61,247 nt of DNA from JAVKSM01 sp039583705 (GCA_039583705.1 JAVKSM010000003.1:1-61247); one strand, 5' to 3'; numbered from the stretch's first letter, positions 7,913 through 19,575 are shown. Notes: generated by a model from the letters alone, not told the origin. Made by a program: numbers and translations.

Positions 7913-8024
7913 GCGCGCCGGTAGGTGGAGCCGCTACCCGACGCGCCCACCGATAATGATCGCATGGCAGAGCACGATCGAAGTCTCGCACCCCTGGCCA
8001 CGACTGTCACCCTGCGTCCACATG

Positions 8025-8040
8025 CTGGGAGCAGTCCCAG
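8025..8040 (-). terminator. Short hairpin after leuB
   Basis: CTGGGA and TCCCAG (6 bp, 4-base loop) form a small hairpin 20 bp beyond the leuB stop without a U-run. It could be a weak terminator separating leuB from the attenuated cimA transcript; the evidence is only structural. Confidence 0.3.
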
Positions 8041-8059
8041 CGATCGGGAGGAGCTGGAG

Positions 8060-9097
8060 CTAGCGCGTCCGGACGCTCGACGACACCAACGCCGCGAGCC
8101 GGTCGCCGATGGCCGCGGTGCCGCCCGGCGAGGAGTGGTCGCGGGTGGCAAGGTCGAACGCGACCGCGGCCTCCACGCGCCGCGCGGCCTCGTGCTCGCC
8201 GACGTGGTCGAGCAGCAGCGCGACCGACAGCACGGCCGCGGTCGGGTCGGCCATGCCCTTGCCGGCGATGTCCGGGGCGCTGCCGTGCACCGGCTCGAAC
8301 ATGCTCGGGTTGCGACGGCTGACGTCGAGGTTGCCGCTGGCGGCCAGCCCGATGCCCCCGGTCACCGCGGCGGCGAGGTCGGTGAGGATGTCACCGAAGA
8401 GGTTGTCGGTGACCACGACGTCGAACCTGGACGGGTCGGTCACCAGGTGGATCGTCGCGGCGTCGACGTGCTGGTAGTCCACGGACACGTCAGGGTGCTC
8501 CAGCGACACCTCTTCGACTACGCGCGACCAGAGCGAACCGGCGTGAGTGAGCACGTTGGTCTTGTGCACCAGGGTGAGGTGACGGCGGGGGCGCTTCTCG
8601 GCGCGTGCGAACGCGTCCCGGACGACCCGCTCCACGCCGAAGACGGTGTTGATGCTGACCTCGGTGGCGATCTCCTGCGGGGTGTCCTTGCGCAGCAGGC
8701 CGCCGTTTCCCACGTACGGCCCCTCGGTCCCCTCCCGGACGACGACCATGTCGATCTCGGGCGCGGCTGCCAGCGGACCACGCACGCCTGGATAGAGCCG
8801 GGCCGGACGCAGGTTGACGTGGTGGTCGAGCTCGAAGCGCAGTCGTAGCAGCAGACCCCGCTCGAGGATGCCGCTGGGAACCGAGGGGTCGCCCACCGCG
8901 CCCAGCAGGATCGCGTCGTAACCCCGCAACTCGGACAGCACCGACTCCGGCAGCAGCTCGCCGGTGGCATGCCACCGCGCGGCGCCGAGGTCGTACGTGC
9001 TGGTCTCCGCTCCTGGAGCCACCTCAGCGAGTACCTTGAGCGCCTCGCCGATCACCTCAGGACCGATCCCGTCTCCGGGGATCACCGCGAGCCGCAT
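8060..9097 (-). CDS. leuB: 3-isopropylmalate dehydrogenase
   Basis: 345 aa from ATG 9097, which is 5 bases past AAGAGG; a GTG at 9103 lies too close to that site. Oxidises and decarboxylates 3-isopropylmalate in leucine synthesis and could also process citramalate-derived 3-methylmalate. The order is an N-terminal IPGDGIGPEV, the substrate arginine region (LRPARLYPGVRGPL), the conserved VVREGTEGPYVGNGG, the catalytic Lys/Tyr strand, a metal-site VVTDNLFGDILTD and the NAD loop EPVHGSAPDIAGKG. It is adjacent to serA and cimA on the same strand. The 145 bp between serA and leuB contain no clear hairpin with a U-run. Confidence 0.93.
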   Translation of the reverse strand: MRLAVIPGDGIGPEVIGEALKVLAEVAPGAETSTYDLGAARWHATGELLPESVLSELRGYDAILLGAVGDPSVPSGILERGLLLRLRFELDHHVNLRPARLYPGVRGPLAAAPEIDMVVVREGTEGPYVGNGGLLRKDTPQEIATEVSINTVFGVERVVRDAFARAEKRPRRHLTLVHKTNVLTHAGSLWSRVVEEVSLEHPDVSVDYQHVDAATIHLVTDPSRFDVVVTDNLFGDILTDLAAAVTGGIGLAASGNLDVSRRNPSMFEPVHGSAPDIAGKGMADPTAAVLSVALLLDHVGEHEAARRVEAAVAFDLATRDHSSPGGTAAIGDRLAALVSSSVRTR

Positions 9098-9248
9098 CGT
9101 CACCTCTTGATCTTCTTTATTGGGCCCGACGAATCCCGAAGGCTACTCGCTGCAGCTTTCGACGGCGTGCCGAGACGACCCGTTAGGTGGTAGCCCTATG
9201 GGTCACTCCCGGCCGCGCGAGGGCTTCGCTGCTCCGGACGGGTGAAAC

Positions 9249-10847
9249 CTAGTCGAAGGAGACCGCCCGCACCGTCCGGGCACCAACCGCGGCGCCGATG
9301 GGAACGAGGATGCCGGGGTCCACCCGACGGTCCACCCGCAGCAGCATGATCGCGTCGTCACCGTCGGTGGTCTGCGAGAGCTGGGCGGCCTCGATGTTGA
9401 CGCCGGCCTCGCCGAGCAGGGTTCCGACCGTCCCCATGACACCCGGGCGGTCGACGTACTCCAACAGCAGCATGTGGCCCTCGGCACGCAGGTCGAAGTG
9501 CCGGCCGTTCACCTCGACCAGCTTCTCGACCTGGTTGCGCCCGGTCAGCGTACCCGACACGGACAGCGCGTCGCCGTCGGCGAAAGCCGCGCGCAGCACG
9601 ACCAGGCTGCGGTGATTCTCGCTCTCTGGCGCCGTGGTGACCTCGACGGCCACCCCACGCTCGGCGGCCAGCACCGGGGCGTTGACGAAGGTCACCTGGT
9701 CCTCGACGACCCCGCCGAAGACTCCCCGCAGCGCGGCCAGCGGCAGCACCGAGACGTCGTCCATGGCGATCTCGCCGCGCGCCTCCACGGTCACGGTGCT
9801 CGGCAACCTGCGGGCGAGCACGGCGAGCACCGTGCCGAGCTTGCGGGTCAGCGGCAGATAGGGGCGCACTTCCTCGCCGACGACGCCGCCGGCCTGCACG
9901 TTCACCGCATCCGGCACGAACTCGCCGCGCAGCGCGAGCAGCACCGAGCGGGCCACGTCGGCGCCGGCCCGGTCCTGCGCCTCGGCGGTGGAGGCGCCCA
10001 GGTGCGGGGTGACCACGATCTCGGGCAGCTCGAACAGCGGGCTGGCGGTCGTGGGCTCCGAGGCGAAGACGTCGATGCCTGCGCCGCCGACCTGCCCGCT
10101 GCGCACCGCCTCGGCGAGCGCCTCCTCGTCGACGAGGCCGCCACGGGCCGCATTGACGACGAGCACGCCACGCTTCGTCCTGGCCAGCGCCTCCTTGCCG
10201 ACGATGCCGAGGGTCTGCGGGGTCTTGGGCAGGTGGATCGAGATCGCGTCCGCGCGGGTGAGCAGCTCGTCGAGCTCGACGAGCTCGATGCCGAGCTGCG
10301 CCGCCCGGGCCGGGGCGACGTAAGGGTCGTAGGCGATGACGGTGGTTCCGAACGCGGCCATCCGCTGGGCGAAGAGCTGCCCGACCTTGCCGAGGCCGAC
10401 GACGCCGACCGTCTTGCCGTCGAGCTCGACACCGCCGAAGGCGCTGCGCTTCCATTCCCCGGCGCGCAGGCTGGCGTCCGCGGCCGGGATCCGGCGGGCC
10501 ACCGCCAGCAGCAGCGCCACCGCGTGTTCGGCCGCCGAGACGATGTTGGACCTCGGCGCGTTGACCACCATCACACCGCGCGCGGTGGCTGCGGGCACGT
10601 CGACGTTGTCCAGGCCGACGCCGGCCCGGGCGACCACCTTGAGCCGGGTGGCGGAGTCCAGCACCTCGGCATCCACCCTGGTCGCCGAGCGCACCAGCAG
10701 CGCGTCGGCTCCGGCGACCGCGGCCAGCAGGGCGGAGCGATCGCTGCCGTCGACCGAACGGGTCTCGACCTCGCCACCGAACACGTCGAGCGCGGCGGGG
10801 GCGAGCTTCTCTGCGATGAGGACGACGGGACGGGCGGTGCTGGTCAC
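9249..10847 (-). CDS. serA: D-3-phosphoglycerate dehydrogenase, long form with ACT domain
   Basis: About 532 aa from GTG 10847. An ATG seven codons earlier is possible, but the chosen start has an upstream GGAG and matches the usual N-terminus TARPVVLIAEKLAP. It catalyses the first step of serine synthesis. The NAD-binding domain carries VGVVGLGKVGQLFAQRM near residue 150. Catalytic residues sit in NAARGGLVDEEAL (Arg), the Glu loop and TPHLGASTAEAQDRAG (His). An intervening (ASB) domain and a C-terminal ACT domain (EYVDRPGVMGTVGTLLGEAG) follow, the type usually inhibited by serine. Its position next to leuB and ilvC matches mycobacteria. Confidence 0.93.
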   Translation of the reverse strand: MTSTARPVVLIAEKLAPAALDVFGGEVETRSVDGSDRSALLAAVAGADALLVRSATRVDAEVLDSATRLKVVARAGVGLDNVDVPAATARGVMVVNAPRSNIVSAAEHAVALLLAVARRIPAADASLRAGEWKRSAFGGVELDGKTVGVVGLGKVGQLFAQRMAAFGTTVIAYDPYVAPARAAQLGIELVELDELLTRADAISIHLPKTPQTLGIVGKEALARTKRGVLVVNAARGGLVDEEALAEAVRSGQVGGAGIDVFASEPTTASPLFELPEIVVTPHLGASTAEAQDRAGADVARSVLLALRGEFVPDAVNVQAGGVVGEEVRPYLPLTRKLGTVLAVLARRLPSTVTVEARGEIAMDDVSVLPLAALRGVFGGVVEDQVTFVNAPVLAAERGVAVEVTTAPESENHRSLVVLRAAFADGDALSVSGTLTGRNQVEKLVEVNGRHFDLRAEGHMLLLEYVDRPGVMGTVGTLLGEAGVNIEAAQLSQTTDGDDAIMLLRVDRRVDPGILVPIGAAVGARTVRAVSFD

Positions 10848-11067
10848 GGGCTCGCGCTCCAGGGACATCGGGGATGGGACGCTCCCAGTCTACCCGGTGC
10901 TTGTGAATGAATTCTCAAGCTCGCCCCGGCACCGCCAGCCACCGCCAGAGATCGTCGTCCTCGGCGCCGACGTACCTGTCAGGGACGCGGCGGAGCCCGT
11001 CAGGGTGCGGGGATTAGGTTCTGGGCGGGAGTGTCCACCCGGACATCGACTGTCGAAGGAGTACCAC

Positions 11068-11892
11068 GTGATCGAGCCCGTTGAGCGCTGCGGCGACCAT
11101 CGGGACACCCGACTGACGGTGGTGGTGCCCACGTACAACGAAGCGGACAACCTACCGCAGCTCGTGGACGCTTTGATCGGGTTACCGCTGACGGCGCTAC
11201 GGGTCCTGGTCGTCGATGACGCTTCACCGGATGGCACCGGCGAGCTCGCTGACGAGCTGGCCAAGGCTCACGAGCGCGTCTCCGTCCTCCACCGCACCAT
11301 GAAGGATGGTTTGGGTCGTGCGTACGTGGCAGGGTTCACCGCGGCACTCAACGGCTACGCGAACCCATTCGCTGCCGCGCTCGGCGAACCGGAGTGGATC
11401 GTGCAGATGGACGCGGACGGCTCCCATCCGGTAGCGGCGGTCCCCACCTTGTTGAGCGCCGCGTTGCGGACGAGCGCGGATCTCGTGATCGGCTCCCGCT
11501 ACGTCCCCGGCGGCAGCGTCGACAGCTCCTGGGGTATCAATCGCAGATCCTTGTCGGCGTTCGCGAACTGGTACGCCAACCGCGTTCTCGGCCTGGACAT
11601 CCATGACGCCACAGCCGGCTTCAAACTGTGGAGCGCGCATGAGCTTCGGCGCCTCGACCTCGCACGTGTGCAATCCAACGGTTATGCGTTCCAGGTCGAG
11701 ATGAATTTCCTTGCCCGGCGCGGCGGCTGCCGTATAGTGGAGATACCCATCCACTTCACCGATCGCGCCGCGGGCCGGTCCAAGATGGATCTCCAGGTCA
11801 AGGTCGAATCGGCCCTGCAGCCGTGGCGTCTGCGTTGGCGGTACCGGGGTCAGCACCTCGAGGTCGTCGGCAGCCGCCCAGGGCGCGAATAG
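11068..11892 (+). CDS. Polyprenol-phosphate mannosyltransferase-like GT2 enzyme
   Basis: 274 aa from GTG 11068, preceded by GAAGGAG at 11055-11061. A single GT-A domain is present: VVVPTYNEADNLPQL, the nucleotide motif VVDDASPDGTGELAD, the DXD-type MDADGSHP and DLVIGSRYVPGGSVDSWG-like residues. The DPM1 signature DATAGFKLW and a basic C-terminus follow. Dolichol/polyprenol-phosphate mannose synthases of this type make the mannose donor for lipoglycans and glycoproteins. It has no fused acyltransferase (Lnt) domain, unlike mycobacterial Ppm1. It is read against serA and ilvC and looks inserted in an otherwise amino-acid locus. The sugar and lipid specificity are not proven. Confidence 0.82.
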   Translation: MIEPVERCGDHRDTRLTVVVPTYNEADNLPQLVDALIGLPLTALRVLVVDDASPDGTGELADELAKAHERVSVLHRTMKDGLGRAYVAGFTAALNGYANPFAAALGEPEWIVQMDADGSHPVAAVPTLLSAALRTSADLVIGSRYVPGGSVDSSWGINRRSLSAFANWYANRVLGLDIHDATAGFKLWSAHELRRLDLARVQSNGYAFQVEMNFLARRGGCRIVEIPIHFTDRAAGRSKMDLQVKVESALQPWRLRWRYRGQHLEVVGSRPGRE

Positions 11893-11930
11893 CCCCGGCG
11901 GCGTCGCCTCTCGCACTGGGCTCGAACTGG

Positions 11931-12947
<1,017 letters not shown>

Positions 12948-12988
12948 CTGTGGCGGGGTTCCCTTCTGAGCGGGGGTTTCGGGCGGGT

Positions 12989-13491
12989 CTAGCGGGTCGC
13001 CGTGGCGGTGATCGAGCGGGGACCGCGGCCAAGGGCGACCATGCCGGACTGCACCATCTCGCGGACACCGTAGGGCTCCAGCATCCGAAGCAGTGCGGCC
13101 AGCTTGTCGGCGGTGCCGGTGGCCTCGACGGTCACTGCCTCCGGCGACACGTCGACCACCCTGGCCCGGAACAGCGCCGCGGTCTCCAGGACCTGGCTGC
13201 GCACTGTGGCGTCCGCGCGCACCTTGACCAGCAGCAGCTCGCGCTGCACCGACTGGACGGGCTCCAGCTCGACGATCTTGATGACGTTCACCAGCTTGTT
13301 GAGCTGTTTGGTGACCTGCTCCAGCGGCAGGTCGTCGACGGCCACCACGATGGTCATGCGGGAGATCTCGGCGTGCTCGGTCGGCCCGACCGCCAGTGAG
13401 TGGATGTTGAACCCGCGGCGGCTGAACAGACCCGACACCCGGGCGAGCACCCCGGGCTTGTTCTCGACCAGCACGGACAAGGTGTGCATCG

Positions 13492-13495
<4 letters not shown>
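12989..13495 (-). CDS. ilvN: Acetolactate synthase small (regulatory) subunit
   Basis: 168 aa from ATG 13495; the ilvB stop overlaps it (ATGA), so the two subunits are translated in tandem. An N-terminal ACT domain begins HTLSVLVENKPGVLARVSGL with RRGFNIHSLAVGPTE. A second ALS-type domain (RELLLVKVRADATVRSQVLE) binds and activates the catalytic subunit. The ACT domain normally confers valine feedback inhibition. Length and domain order are normal. Confidence 0.96.
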
Positions 13496-15384
<1,889 letters not shown>

Positions 15385-15424
15385 CGGGCCTGCCTCGTCA
15401 CGTCTGCTGGGGGGATCGGACATG

Positions 15425-15462
15425 AAAAAACCCTCGCCGCTGCGTGAGGGAGCGGGAGGGTT
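15425..15462 (-). promoter_or_regulatory. ilvBNC transcription attenuator
   Basis: On the coding strand AACCCTC (15462-15456) pairs with GAGGGTT (15435-15429), and inner arms CCGCT and AGCGG extend the stem with one bulge. A run of T follows at once. This intrinsic terminator lies between the leader peptide and ilvB, 40 bp before the ATG. Ribosome stalling on branched-chain codons would be expected to disfavour it. Confidence 0.85.
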
Positions 15463-15482
15463 GCGCGTCGACAGCGTACAGC

Positions 15483-15530
15483 TCAGGCGTCGACGCGCCT
15501 GCCAAGTACGAGAACGTCGTTGCGGTACAC
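15483..15530 (-). CDS. ilvB leader peptide, probably leaderless mRNA
   Basis: GTG at 15530 opens a 15-codon frame, MYRNDVLVLGRRVDA, ending TGA at 15483. The Val-Leu-Val-Leu run and further Val codons are the control codons of a branched-chain amino acid attenuator. A GTG three codons earlier (15539) overlaps the -10 box, so the peptide probably starts at the first transcribed codon. The leader codons around 15489-15498 are perfectly complementary over 10 bases to 15463-15472, just ahead of the terminator, which provides an alternative RNA fold. Confidence 0.75.
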   Translation of the reverse strand: MYRNDVLVLGRRVDA

Positions 15531-15537
15531 GCTGCTC

Positions 15538-15567
15538 ACCGTAGTCGGCCGGCTGCCGCAGGGTCAA
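15538..15567 (-). promoter_or_regulatory. Putative ilvB promoter
   Basis: TTGACC (15567-15562), an 18-bp spacer and TACGGT (15543-15538) resemble a sigma-A type promoter. Transcription would begin about 7 bases on, at or next to the GTG of the leader peptide at 15530, consistent with a leaderless transcript. Confidence 0.55.
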
Positions 15568-15631
15568 ACGGATCACGCTGGGCGCTCGCCGCGCACCGGG
15601 CTCGCCGCGCACGCCGTGGCAGGATCGACCG

Positions 15632-16191
15632 GTGACTCCCGAGACGGCGACGTTCCGCGTCCCGCTGGTCTCGCTGGCCGCGGTGCTGGTATCGCTGATC
15701 GCCGCGATACCGCTGGCGGCCTCGGCCCCCGGCCTGGAAGCGGTGCTGGCGCTGCCGCTCGGGCTGGGCATCTGGGTGGTGCGGACCCGGACCGTCGTCG
15801 GGTCCGAGCGCCTAGCGGTGCGCCGGCTGCTGTCGACCCGCCGGCTCGACTGGGCGCAGGTGGTGTCGCTGCGGGTCTCGGCGAAGAGGTGGGTGCGTGT
15901 GGTGCTCACCGACGGCACCGAGGTCATGCTGCCCGCGGTGCGGGCGCGCGACCTGCCCCGGCTCGCCGCAGCCAGCGGCGGGCGGTTCCCGACGCCGGCC
16001 GAGCCCACCACGGCGGGGGAGCCGGCAGCNNNNNNNNNNNNNNNNNNNNNNNNNNNNNNNNNNNNNNNNNNNNNNNNNNNNNNNNNNNNNNNNNNNNNNN
16101 NNNNNNNNNNNNNNNNNNNNNNNNNNNNNCAGCAGCCGGGGAGCCCATCCCGGCCGCCGAGCCGGCGGGACCGCTGACCGCGGCGGAGTAG
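15632..16191 (+). CDS. Membrane protein with bacterial PH domain, interrupted by an assembly gap
   Basis: GTG start at 15632. Two hydrophobic segments (about residues 10-30 and 33-50) are followed by a PH-like beta domain: WVVRTRTVVGSERLAVRRLL, LDWAQVVSLRV and VRVVLTDGTEVMLPAVRARD. Secreted or membrane PH proteins are found next to ilvB in mycobacteria (Cfp6 type), in agreement with this position. The C-terminal tail is rich in AEP/GEPA units and runs into 100 N. The last frame after the gap is most likely the one ending AAGEPIPAAEPAGPLTAAE at 16191, because its composition matches. The role is unknown. Confidence 0.65.
16030..16129. other. Assembly gap, 100 N
   Basis: Standard scaffold filler within the Ala/Glu/Pro-rich tail of the PH-domain protein. 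A repetitive GC-rich sequence may have caused the break; the real length is unknown. Confidence 0.95.
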
Positions 16192-16236
16192 CCTGACACG
16201 ACGGCGCTCCCACCCCACCTGAGCCCGGAGGAGTGA

Positions 16237-18081
16237 ATGCCCCCGCTGCGTTCCCGCGTCACCACCCACGGCCGCAACGCCGCCGGCGCCCGCGCGCTGT
16301 GGCGCGCCACCGGCCTGTCGGAGTCCGACTTCGGCAAGCCGCTGGTGGCGATCGCCAACTCCTACACCCAGTTCGTGCCCGGCCACGTCCACCTCAAAGA
16401 GCTCGGCGAGCTGGTGGCCTCCGCCGTCCGCGAGGCCGGTGGGATCGCGCGGGAGTTCCACACGATCGCGGTTGACGACGGCATCGCCATGGGGCACACC
16501 GGGATGCTGCACTCGCTGCCGTCCCGCGAGGTGATCGCCGACTCGGTGGAGCACATGGCCGAGGGGCACGCCGTCGACGCGCTCGTGTGCATCTCCAACT
16601 GTGACAAGATCACCCCAGGGATGCTCAACGCCGCGCTGCGGATCGACATCCCGACCGTGTTCGTCTCGGGCGGTCCGATGGAGGCCGGCAAGGCCGTCGT
16701 CGTCGACGGGGTGGCGCACACCCCGACTGACCTGATCACCGCGATCTCGGCCAGCGCGACCGACTCGGTGGACGAGGCGGGGCTGCGGGAGGTCGAGCGC
16801 GCCGCGTGCCCGACCTGCGGGTCGTGCTCGGGAATGTTCACGGCGAACTCCATGAACTGCCTCACCGAGGCGCTCGGGCTCTCGCTGCCGGGCAATGGCT
16901 CGACGCTGGCGACCCACGCGGCGCGGCGCGAGCTGTTCCTGGCCGCCGGGCGCACGGTCGTCGAGCTGGCCCGACGCTGGTACGCCGAGGACGACGCGTC
17001 GGTGCTGCCGCGCTCGATCGCCTCCCGCCATGCCTTCGAGAACGCGATGGCGCTGGACGTGGCGATGGGCGGCTCGACGAACACCGTGCTGCACGTCCTC
17101 GCCGCGGCGCACGAGGCCGAGGTCGACTTCACGATGGCGGACATCGACGCGATCTCCCGCCGGGTGCCGTGCCTGGTGAAGGTGGCGCCGAGCTCCGACT
17201 ACCACATGGAGGACGTGCACCGGGCCGGCGGAATCCCGGCGATCCTCGGCGAGCTGGACCGGGCCGGGCTGCTGCACCGCGGGATGCACGCGGTGCACTC
17301 CCCCTCGCTGGCGACATGGCTGACGGAGTGGGACGTGCGCGGGCCGTGCCCGTCGCAGCGGGCCGTGGAGCTCTTCCACGCCGCGCCCGGCGGGGTGCGG
17401 ACCACCCAGCCGTTCTCCACCACCAACCGCTGGTCCGCATTGGACACCGACGCCGCGTCCGGCTGCATCCGCGACGCCGCGCACGCCTACTCCCCCGAGG
17501 GCGGCCTGGCCGTGCTCCACGGCAACCTCGCCACCGACGGAGCGATCATCAAGACGGCCGGCGTGCCAGTCGACGTCTGGTGCTTCGAGGGGCCGGCCCG
17601 GGTGGTGGACAGCCAGGAGGCGGCCGTCTCGGTCATCCTCTCCCGCGCCGTCCAGCCGGGGGAGGTGCTCGTGGTGCGCTACGAGGGGCCGGCCGGCGGC
17701 CCCGGCATGCAGGAGATGCTGCACCCCACGGCCTTCCTCAAGGGTGCCGGGCTGGGCGCGAAGTGTGCCCTGATCACCGACGGGCGCTTCTCCGGCGGCA
17801 CGTCGGGGATCGCGGTTGGGCACATCTCGCCGGAGGCGGCCTCCGGCGGCGCGATCGGGCTCGTGGTCGACGGTGACCGCATCCGCATCGACGTCCGGGA
17901 ACGCCGGCTCGAGCTGCTCGTGGACGCCGACGTGCTCGCCGAGCGGCGGGCCAAGATGGACGCCTCGGAGCACCCCTGGCGGCCGGCCGACCGGCAGCGC
18001 CGGCTCACCTCGGCGCTGCGCGCCTACGCCCGGCTGGCCACCTCCGCGGCCACCGGCGCCGTCCGTGACCCCTCCCAGTAG
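16237..18081 (+). CDS. ilvD: Dihydroxy-acid dehydratase
   Basis: 614 aa, normal for the family. Dehydrates dihydroxyisovalerate and dihydroxymethylvalerate to 2-oxo acids. Iron-sulfur cluster cysteines are visible in ISNCDKITPGML and in CPTCGSCSGMFTANSMNC (about residues 190-207). Other signatures are ALDVAMGGSTNTVLH and the C-terminal DGRFSGGTSGIAVGHISPEA. GGAGGAG lies directly before the ATG. It is transcribed opposite to ilvBNC and completes the branched-chain pathway in this locus. Its last codons are partly repeated just downstream (CTCCCAGTAGCCGG occurs twice). Confidence 0.96.
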   Translation: MPPLRSRVTTHGRNAAGARALWRATGLSESDFGKPLVAIANSYTQFVPGHVHLKELGELVASAVREAGGIAREFHTIAVDDGIAMGHTGMLHSLPSREVIADSVEHMAEGHAVDALVCISNCDKITPGMLNAALRIDIPTVFVSGGPMEAGKAVVVDGVAHTPTDLITAISASATDSVDEAGLREVERAACPTCGSCSGMFTANSMNCLTEALGLSLPGNGSTLATHAARRELFLAAGRTVVELARRWYAEDDASVLPRSIASRHAFENAMALDVAMGGSTNTVLHVLAAAHEAEVDFTMADIDAISRRVPCLVKVAPSSDYHMEDVHRAGGIPAILGELDRAGLLHRGMHAVHSPSLATWLTEWDVRGPCPSQRAVELFHAAPGGVRTTQPFSTTNRWSALDTDAASGCIRDAAHAYSPEGGLAVLHGNLATDGAIIKTAGVPVDVWCFEGPARVVDSQEAAVSVILSRAVQPGEVLVVRYEGPAGGPGMQEMLHPTAFLKGAGLGAKCALITDGRFSGGTSGIAVGHISPEAASGGAIGLVVDGDRIRIDVRERRLELLVDADVLAERRAKMDASEHPWRPADRQRRLTSALRAYARLATSAATGAVRDPSQ

Positions 18082-18137
18082 CCGGCCGTCCGCGACCCTC
18101 CCAGTAGCCGGTCGGTTGGTACTCGCCCGGTAGCCGG

Positions 18138-18196
18138 TCAGCATTCGCCGACCACCGCGTTCGGCGGCCGCTCCCCCGCCGCGAACCGCGCGATCC
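18138..18196 (-). pseudogene. Duplicated 3' end of a 2-hydroxyacid dehydrogenase gene
   Basis: These 59 bases are nearly identical to 18661-18719, the last codons of the dehydrogenase gene (RIARFAAGERPPNAVVGEC here against QIARFVAGERPPNAVVGEY there), including the stop codon. Homology ends upstream. It is the remnant of a tandem duplicate or rearrangement next to the IS30 remnant. The stretch 18197-18388 encodes no recognisable protein. Confidence 0.75.
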
Positions 18197-18388
18197 GGCG
18201 ACCTCCCGTCGCACCCGCGTCCGGGGCGCCGAGCTCTTGGGCTGGCCTGGCACGGTGTGTGGGGGACGGTTGTTGTTGCGGTTGTTGTGCTCCAGCCAGC
18301 AGCGGAGTAGCCGGCGCATCTGGGCCAGGTCGGTCCACCCGCCGGGATTGACCGAGATGGCGTCGATGGCACCCTCGCCGCTGTCCGG

Positions 18389-18596
18389 GCACTCCCGGGC
18401 CAGCAACGAGAACACCAACAGGCTGCTGCGCCAGTACTTCCCCACAGGGACCGACCTGTCAGGCTATTCACAGGCCGCGCTCGACGCTGTCGCCGACGAG
18501 CTCAACAAACGTCCACGACAGACACGTGGGTGACGGAAACCAACAGAAGTACTCAACAAGCTCCTGGTCGAGGCTGCTGGTGCACCCACCACTTGA
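18389..18596 (+). mobile_element. IS30-family transposase C-terminal remnant
   Basis: The frame reads SNENTNRLLRQYFPTGTDLS and DAVADELNKRPRQT, the hallmark end of IS30-type DDE transposases that follows the catalytic Glu. After a frameshift near 18533 the sequence continues as RKPTEVLNKLLVEAAGAPTT and a stop at 18596. The N-terminal HTH and most of the catalytic domain are missing and no intact terminal repeats are visible. It is a dead relic, probably linked to the neighbouring gene-end duplication. Confidence 0.85.
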
Positions 18597-18660
18597 CACC
18601 GCCCCCTGTTCCCCATCTCGGCCTGAAGCCGCCAGACTGCTAGGCCGGCCGCGCCGCGGG

Positions 18661-19575
18661 TCAGTACTCGCCGACCACCGCGTTCGGCGGCCGCTCCCCC
18701 GCCACGAACCGCGCGATCTGGGTCGCGGCGACCGCATAGGCGCGCGTCAGGCTGCCGGGCACGCTGCCCGCGACGTGCGGCGTGAGCAGGAGGTTGGGCG
18801 CGTGCCACAGCGGGTGCCCAGGTGGCAGCGGCTCAGGGTCGGTGACGTCCAGCGCGGCCCGCAGCCGGCCCGCGTCCAGCTCGGCGAGCAGCGCCCCGGT
18901 GTCCACCACCGGACCGCGGGCGGCGTTGACCAGCACCGCCCCGTCGGGCATCGCCGCAAGGAAAGCCGCGTCGACCATGCCGCGGGTGGCGGTGGTGAGC
19001 GGGACGACCAGCACGACGGCGTCGTGCCGCCCCAGCAGTCGGGGCAGCTCGTCGGGGCCGTGCACGCCGTCCCTGGCCCTGCTGGCGACCAGCGTCGTCG
19101 ACACCTCGAACGGCGCCAGCCGGCGGACCGCGTGCCCGGCGAGGTCACCGGCGCCGACGAGGAGCACCCGCTTACCCAGTAGGAGGTCGGTCTCGTGCGC
19201 CTCCCAGCGACCCTGGTCCTGGGCGCGCAGGAAGGCGGGGAGCTCGCGGTAGACGGCCAGCAGCGCGCCGACGATCCACTCCGCCGTCACGCCGCCATGT
19301 GCGCCGCGGCAGTCGGACAGCAGCACACCGTCGGGGATGCGGCCGATCCAGCCCTCGGCGCCCGCGCTGAGCAGTTGCACCATCCGCAGCCGCGGGCAGC
19401 CTCGCAGCATCGTGACCGCTTCGTCGTCGGGTGCCACCGGGGCGACGAGCACCTCGGCGCCCGCCGCTTCCGCTGGCAGCGGCTCGCCGGGCGTGTAGCT
19501 CACCGGGCGCACCCCGTCGAGGTGAGCCAGCGCCGCCACACCGACGTCGTTGGGCACGAGCACGATGCTCGTCAT
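18661..19575 (-). CDS. D-isomer specific 2-hydroxyacid dehydrogenase
   Basis: 304 aa. The NAD-binding region is VLLVGAGDLAGHAVRRL near residue 135. The catalytic set is complete: Arg in VNAARGPVVDTG, Glu in DPEPLPPGHPLW and His in LTPHVAGSVPG. The N-terminal substrate domain is shorter and more variable than in SerA, and there is no ACT domain. The true substrate (a 2-oxo or 2-hydroxy acid) cannot be read from sequence. Its 3' end is duplicated at 18138-18196. It diverges from the lipoprotein gene at 19653. Confidence 0.85.
   Translation of the reverse strand: MTSIVLVPNDVGVAALAHLDGVRPVSYTPGEPLPAEAAGAEVLVAPVAPDDEAVTMLRGCPRLRMVQLLSAGAEGWIGRIPDGVLLSDCRGAHGGVTAEWIVGALLAVYRELPAFLRAQDQGRWEAHETDLLLGKRVLLVGAGDLAGHAVRRLAPFEVSTTLVASRARDGVHGPDELPRLLGRHDAVVLVVPLTTATRGMVDAAFLAAMPDGAVLVNAARGPVVDTGALLAELDAGRLRAALDVTDPEPLPPGHPLWHAPNLLLTPHVAGSVPGSLTRAYAVAATQIARFVAGERPPNAVVGEY

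Noticed and set aside
7880..7980. Leader peptide upstream of the cimA hairpin
   Set aside because: The available ATG/GTG frames have no run of Ile, Leu or Val codons and no stop before the hairpin, unlike the ilvB leader.
18197..18388. Leftward helical frame with AIDAISVNPGGWTDLAQMRR
   Set aside because: It looks partly protein-like, but it is bounded by pseudogene debris, has no proper start and reads on into the duplicated dehydrogenase end. I could not assign it to any family.
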